From NCBI GenBank assembly GCA_026874595.1, contig CM049306.1, positions 85,464,142 through 85,528,141 of the forward strand: DNA of 64,000 nt, read 5' to 3'. A model generated the notes under the pieces. That model saw only the letters and a list, made by a program, of their open reading frames with translations, was not told the origin of the DNA and searched no databases. Position numbers and translations under genes: made by a program. The stretch comes from Sipunculus nudus (taxonomy: Eukaryota; Annelida; Sipuncula; Golfingiida; Sipunculidae). The first letter of the stretch is position 1. Each line of letters opens with the position of its first letter. This document shows, in pieces, positions 58,151 to 64,000 of this stretch.

Positions 58151-59730
58151 ATACTTGTTTTGGGGAACATATGACAGAGCACTGGAAATATCTGCACTGC
58201 TCGGAGATGCAACAGTCAACAAGTACAAAGAGAATGGGGTGGTCTGCCCACAAGTCCCGAGGAGAGGGTTGTTCACCATAACAGCAATGGACAACATCGA
58301 CCACATCCCCACTGCAACAACTGCAACCACCTCTTTCCATGGCACAAGCATCTCAGCTTTCCAACACCCGACCAAAGTTCACCAGGGTGAATACTATGAA
58401 CCTCTAAGATTTGTTGAGGAGAGAAAGTGAAGACAGTTCCAGAACTGCCTGATTTCTTCAAAAATATACGCCCAGCCTTCTTCACCAAGAAGAATCTTTC
58501 TCCCCCACAGAGTCATGACGTGGAGATAAATTCAGGCACCACTCTGTTAGGACCACTACTGGCACTTATTAGCCCATCATGTCTCAAAGGAGAGAAGCCC
58601 TGAAGCTGAGGTTAGCTTAACATCAATGTTACCTCTCTCCCGAGATTCAGCCCACTCAGTTGCTATGATCAGACATGTCATGGACAAAGTCAAGGAGACT
58701 GGTTCTTTCCTGAATCCTGTCATGACTGCTGACAAGCCTATTAATGCATTAGCAAAGCAAATCCAGTGGCACTGGCCTTAGCAATATGGTGAACAGTAAA
58801 AGTTCGTCATGATGTTAGGAGGCCTACACATTGAACCGGCTGCACTGAGGTCAATTGGAACGCTTCTGCAGGGGAGTGGCTGGACAGGGACTTGGTGGAG
58901 GAAGGGATGGCTTCCTCTAGGACTGCAGAATCTTTCCTATCAGCAGCAATCATCACTAAGACGAGCCAGGCCCATCAGATAATAGCATGCAGTCTCTAAC
59001 AACTGCTGAAGGCAGCCTACAATGACTATTGCATTGAGACAGCTGATAACTATGAGGAAATGCTGAGCTTTGATGCTTTGATAGCCGCAAGCTGCAAATC
59101 CCCCAGTTTCAGTTCTGGAATTTGATGCTGTCTATGGAACTGGAGATCTTACTACTGAATCTACTGATCCGAGCATTCAGGGAAGCCAACTTCAACCTGT
59201 ACTGTCAGGTATTGACTGAGCTCATCCAATACTTCTTTGCCAACAACAATATTTACTATGAACGCTGGCTCCCCATCCATCTCAGTGACATGGTGACCCT
59301 GAAAAAGAAACATCCCTAGCTGGCCCAGGAATTTGAGACTGGAAAGTTCTTCGCTCACAACACAAATTGGGAGTTTTCTGAACTGACTATTGACCAGGCA
59401 CACAAGCAGGCCTTCAACACCTGGATGCACAGTATGAACCAGCATCTGAAGCCAAGGGGGCTACAGAACAATCAAGTCACCATGAACAGACACCACGAGC
59501 CCAAATGACAGTGGGGACCTGCTGTAACCGAACACCAAGGATTTCGCTCATCCCAGTGCAGTTGAACTGCTTAGTACACAGAATGAGAGGGACAGGACTC
59601 GTTTCCAGCAGTTCATGGAGGGCCTACAAAATGAGGAAGTGACACCTTCTATGATCCAATCAAGGAGAACAGGTTGGACTTCTTCAGACAGGAAAAAGTC
59701 TCTGCTGATGCTTCATAAGAGTGATGTCTA
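58138..59730 (+). pseudogene. Broken copy of a multicopy invertebrate gene family (probably transposon-linked)
   Basis: Several collinear blocks lie in shifting frames. 58155-58427: YDRALEISALLGDATVNKY, NGVVCPQVPRRGLFT, AMDNIDHIPTATTATTSFHG. Then, one frame over, KTVPELPDFFKNIRPAFFTK. From about 58612: SLTSMLPLSRDSAHSVAMIR, NALAKQIQWHWP, a stop, then MMLGGLHIEPAALRS and LLQGSGWTGTW. From 59100: IPQFQFWNLMLSMELEILLL, AFREANFNLY, ERWLPIHLSDMVTLKKKHP. Near the end: NTKDFAHPSAVELLST. I recognise this block order from long uncharacterised proteins that are multicopy in mollusc and coral genomes; no biochemical function is known to me. Multiple frameshifts and internal stops make it a pseudogene. 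Confidence 0.7.
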
Positions 59731-59734
59731 AGAA

Positions 59735-60700
59735 GTATTTGTGCCAAGTTTGGTGCTTGTATCACCATTTGAAATATTCCTATGAAATATTATGAAAGAT
59801 TCTTTCAGCTATCCGCTGCACTAAATATAAGTCTTACTGTAAACATGGTCAACAGCCCCTGATTGTTGGTCCCCTGAATATGGACGCCCATTTTGTGCGT
59901 CACGTCTATTATGACGTCATCACTGCTCCCTGTCATGTACATTTCATAGACTGGTGGCTATATGTCGCTATGTAGAATAGTCTAGTTACTCATAAAATGG
60001 GGTTAATTGTTTTACAGGAAAATGGCATAATGTAGGTAAATATTCCCATAATAATTAATTAAGCATTTTATTCTTTCTGCCCTAGGGGAAAAAGATTTTG
60101 TCGTTCTTTAACTCCCCAAAAATAATCGGGGTAAAACAGGTAGACAGGGATGGAGGAACGGACTATCTATAGACACATGTAAATAAAGCACAGTGACAGC
60201 TAAATTATATAACCACAGATTATAACAAAGTATTCACGAGGTCAAACGAGGTTAAATACGTAAATTACACAAAGTGTGTACTGATACATATATAATTATT
60301 AAATAATAAAAGTATACATACATACATAAACATCATGGGACTAAATACATATATATAAGCCTATTTATATACATACATATAATGATGTGTATATGACCAA
60401 TATATCAGGGCTCACGCCAGGATTTTTCACAATATAACGGCAGATAAAAAGTATGGGCCATTTTGGCCTGTTTGTTGTATATTCCCTTAATTTTCTTATA
60501 ATAACTCAATTATCAGATATCTTTCATCGTCTGAAAAGATGATTCAAAGTTGTCGAGCTCGAATAATAATTATGATCCGTAGGTATATAAATAGTGCATG
60601 GCCGGTCATACTCGAAATTTTAACCACGAACGTTTCTGATAATATAACGACATTTCCCTCGCAAATTTGATAGAATGTGAGTATTTTATCAAACAAGGTG
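59735..60700. other. Non-coding stretch
   Basis: No supported gene. A TGACGTCA palindrome occurs at about 59931. Several atacatacat-type short runs lie between 60310 and 60400. Confidence 0.5.
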
Positions 60701-60719
60701 GATACTAATCATATATCCC

Positions 60720-61990
60720 TTCATTATCATTTAATTTCAAGATCAACAAACAAGGCCATGGTCATGGCTTTAAATATATACTGAATTTCAAGAGGTCAGT
60801 TGTCCGTTTCAAAGTCCTCAAACAAAGTCAAGATAATGGAGTTTGTTATTTATTGAATATTTTCATGGCCAGTTGTCATTCCGTGGGAATTTCATAAAAA
60901 TAACTGACAAAATGCATCATTTTAAAGCTTATTACCTTGTCAGTCTTAAAGCCTATGTTTCCACATTCTTTATATGATAAAGGTCAATAAACGAGGTCAA
61001 CGTCAAGGCTTTTAAAATTTCTTTTACCTACATCATTATTTCTTGGGGATTTTATGAGGATAGCAAGCATCATACATTATGTTAAAGCTTATAACCATAT
61101 CAATCTTAAAATCACTGTTACAATTTTCTCCCTTTAGATTTCAGGTAAACAGACAAGGTCAAAGTCATAACTTTAAATAGTTCTTGATTTTTCCATGATC
61201 AGTTGTTATTAAATGGAATGTTCATAAAAAAGCTGGCGATGCATATCATTTAAAGCTTATAACCATATCAATCTAAATATTTATGTGGCCATCTTTTCTC
61301 TGCAGATTCAAAGTGAACAATCAAAGTTAAGGTCATGGCTTTCAATATTTCTTTATATTCCAGGGTCAGTTTTTATTCTGTGGGATTTTGTGAGTAAAGC
61401 TGGCAATATACATCATTTTAAATACCGTAACCATATAAATATATGAATATAAATGCCGTTTTACAATGCAGTTTCTAGGTAAAAAAAGGTCAAGGTCATT
61501 GCTATTAACATTTCTTGTGTACGTCAAGGAAATTCTTTGGAGGCATATTCCTTTTCTGTAGTATTTTTGCGTTTGAGCTTGTTTGAGGTTCGATATCGTA
61601 ATGCAAGGTCAAGGTCATAAAAGACCAATACACTGAATTGATAGTTATTTTCATGAAATTCCCATGGAACTACCATGGACAAATTTCAAATATATAAAAA
61701 TTGTCATAAATGTCATAAATGTCCTTGTTTGGTGACCTTGAAACTGCATAAGGAAAATTGCATTACTAATTTTAGATTTATAATGTAAAAATTTCAAAAT
61801 GGTGTATGTGGCCAGTTATTTTCATGAAATTCCCACGTGATGACAACTGACCCTGGTAAAATTCAATATATTAAAAGCCATGACGTTTACCTTTTTTGGT
61901 GACCTTGAAACTAGGGAAAACATGGCAACATGGATTTTCGGATTGCTGAGCTTTGAAATTGTGTATGTTGCCAGCTTTCTTAGTTAAAAT
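60720..61990. repeat. ~165-bp tandem repeat passing into an inverted section
   Basis: The landmark tttaaagcttataaccatatcaatct recurs at about 60922, 61083, 61249 and (diverged) 61413, a period near 165 bp. Each unit also has a caaggtcaaggtcat-type word. From about 61690 the same words appear on the other strand (ggtgaccttgaaact twice, catgaaattcccac twice), so the whole is a large imperfect inverted repeat. No ORF of interest. Confidence 0.75.
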
Positions 61991-61999
61991 CCCACGTGA

Positions 62000-62880
62000 G
62001 TCTAAAACTTGCTAACTGGCCCTTGACTATTCAGTCCTATTTCTTCTGAATTAATCATATGGAATCTATAAACGGGAGAGTATTATTTTGCTGTTAGATA
62101 ATCGTCAAATTGGTCTGCTTTGCCTGTGGGGTGGGTAAATAAAATAAGCTTTAGACTTTAGTGCAGTGCATATAAAGTATCACGAAAAATGAGGTGGACA
62201 AGGGTGGTGGAAAGAAAAATAGTCACATGCACAGAGAAATAAAAGTCATACCTTCTCATCGGTTGAACAGTGCCATTAATATTCTTAAAATGCAAACTAA
62301 TTTTCTTAGTCACATGACCCAGACGAAGGTTATAAAATATCAGTTTTGAACTTTCGGTCAGCTTTGTGCGGCTAAACAAATAAAAAAAATGGATCAAGAT
62401 AATGGGAAAATGACTGGCCATTCTGATTCACATAATTCTCTCTGGGGATTCTCTCTCAGTCTAGGTTTGGCCACAGGCATAAAAAATGTGGTAGATTAAA
62501 AAAGCTTATACAGCTTGTAGCAGGAAGTAATGTTCAAGCATTTTGGTTCGTTGTAATATAATAACGATCTTATGTTTAAAGGCAGCGCTATTCGGAGATC
62601 CGTCACTAAACGAAGCGAAATTAAATAAAAAATAATGTAAAGGATGTATATATTGATACTGATATGGTACATTTATATTATGTGTAACTCTTCCATTTAT
62701 TACTGATAAATGAGAACAGTATTATAAGCAGTGTCGCTGCATGGTTATAACATTATCAGACGGCCTCTCATGTTGTGTTTGGTACGGAACTGATGTTATA
62801 ACACAGCTATTCTGGATAAACAAATAAAGAAAATGTGACCATAGGTCGCACCACCTCTCTACAGAACAACGTTTACTTAT
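62000..62880. other. Non-coding stretch
   Basis: Nothing supported between the 165-bp repeats and the Tigger-like element. Confidence 0.5.
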
Positions 62881-62893
62881 GTAAATACATGTA

Positions 62894-63665
62894 CAGTAAA
62901 CTCCCGCATGACGACCATCCCGTTAACACGACCTACCCGCTCTCACGACCAACGACGACCTTTTTTGGTCCCGACCTTCAGATGAGCCCCCGTATCACGA
63001 CCACTAGCTCGTGGCGACCCTGGCCCGTTGAGCAGATGACAAACTCATCGCCCAGCTTGGACTTAGATAATAGCCCGTGATTAATTAGCCGGGCACGTGG
63101 GAAAGCCCGCTTTCATCTGCCAGCCATAGTTAGGCTTGTTTTTAATGCCGCCCAGCCTGTTTGCCAAACTATACGCATCAATAGATATTGGACTCCATAG
63201 TCACTTACATTGTTTGTTGAGTACGGCTGTTAGATTAGCATTGAGTATACTTATCAAAAAGGAGTTCTAAGTAAAATCTAACTGACACCACACGTATACA
63301 TTCAGGAGAGTAAAGTAAAATTGTGACAAATCTCATTCCAATGATCAAGCAGGAAACCATATAAATAACACTTAGAATTTGATGTGTTCATTTTGTTCTC
63401 ACTGCGTGTTCGACATCAGACCATCTTATTGTAAAGACCAATGCTGTTAGAATGACTTCAATGCCAACTATTTGTTTCTGAATCATTTGTGTTTTATTTT
63501 TTATGTGAATAAAACGTTTTAATCTTATTTGAAATTTTAATTTAAACAGGGACAACAACATTTACATGAAATACCAATATTATCGCCTGCGTTAATTTTG
63601 GCAGACTAATGTACACGTCCACCTGCGGGAGCAGGAAAAGTGGTCGTGTTAGCGGGCCTTTACTG
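62894..63665. mobile_element. Tigger/pogo-like (Tc1/mariner) non-autonomous element
   Basis: The ends are inverted: cagtaaactcccgcatgacg at the left and gtcgtgttagcgggccttta / ctg at the right, matching the cagtaaa..cccgc style of Tigger elements. TA flanks both sides (62892-62893 and 63666-63667). The 772-bp interior includes gacgaccttttttggtcccg near the left end and no intact transposase. Superfamily is inferred from TIR style and TA target. Confidence 0.75.
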
Positions 63666-63667
63666 TA

Positions 63668-64000
63668 TTTATCATTTTTTATGAAGACGCGGAAGTACTG
63701 AGTACGATAGAACCTCACTCACTCGCCATCCGTTCATGCAGTGCCCGAATGTTATTTAAACTCCACCTTGCAGATTTGCAACCTCGTTATTCGCCAATTA
63801 GGGACGGACTAGGCCGGTTAGTTTCCGGGTGGCCAAATGGTAAAACATAATCTTGACTCCTCTGGGCCGATGGAATGAATAAATTTCAATGCCGGTGGGC
63901 CGATAATATTAACTTTGAATTGCTTTCATTGAAATTTCCAGGGCCTGTCTTCTTCACAATCCACCACAATGTGGTGTGTTGTTAAGTTAATGGATTTTGA
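63668..64000. other. Non-coding end of window
   Basis: No supported feature. Words such as gataGAACCTCACTCACTCG and aacctcgttattcgcc hint at another TIR-type element, but no pair was resolved. Confidence 0.35.

Overview
The window is eukaryotic nuclear DNA: AT-rich, gene-poor, with spliced exons, long intergenic stretches, many microsatellites and many transposable-element remnants. A neuroglian/L1-type cytoplasmic tail, a tRNA-derived SINE with an invertebrate-type central domain, and repeat families I associate with bivalve and other lophotrochozoan genomes point to a mollusc, probably a bivalve. This is inference; the species cannot be read from the sequence.

Layout. 1-5.6 kb: last coding exon of an L1CAM/neuroglian gene (+) with its FIGQY ankyrin motif and C-terminal PDZ ligand, then a long probable 3'UTR. 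5.7-6.3 kb: 44-bp minisatellite. 6.4-11.8 kb: PIF/Harbinger-like MITEs flanked by TAA, one of them split by a 4-kb insertion of ~300-bp and related tandem repeats. 12.3-16 kb: more tandem arrays, several built around the palindrome GGTGGCGCCACC. 17.2-19.8 kb: a duplicated pair of minus-strand exon-like blocks, unidentified. 21.8-24.1 kb: a decayed minus-strand gene with MULE-type transposase motifs, a ULP1/C48 cysteine protease domain and a frameshifted PHD-like finger. Beside it at 24.6-25.1 kb lies a long-TIR element with a 9-10 bp target duplication, the size expected for Mutator-like elements. 25.8-26.7 kb: a second copy of a CRE-rich block, interrupted by a 447-bp MITE with TTA duplications. 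27-35 kb: non-coding sequence, microsatellites and a SINE. 35.7-37.1 kb: the only long intact ORF, encoding a membrane-anchored protein with HAD-like motifs. 37-58 kb: non-coding, with a degenerate 45-55 bp repeat at 40 kb, a second SINE, a hAT-type MITE with a perfect 8-bp duplication at 46.8 kb, and a 1.6-kb element inside an ATT microsatellite at 54-56 kb. 58.1-59.7 kb: a broken copy of a multicopy invertebrate gene family. 60.7-62.0 kb: ~165-bp repeats with nuclear-receptor-like half sites. 62.9-63.7 kb: a Tigger/pogo-like element flanked by TA.

Only two loci look like functional host coding sequence: the neuroglian terminal exon and the 471-codon HAD-like ORF. They are unrelated and no operon logic applies. 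The window is otherwise a record of layered transposon activity. Several insertions can be dated relative to one another because they sit inside other repeats or have an uninterrupted paralogue in the same window.
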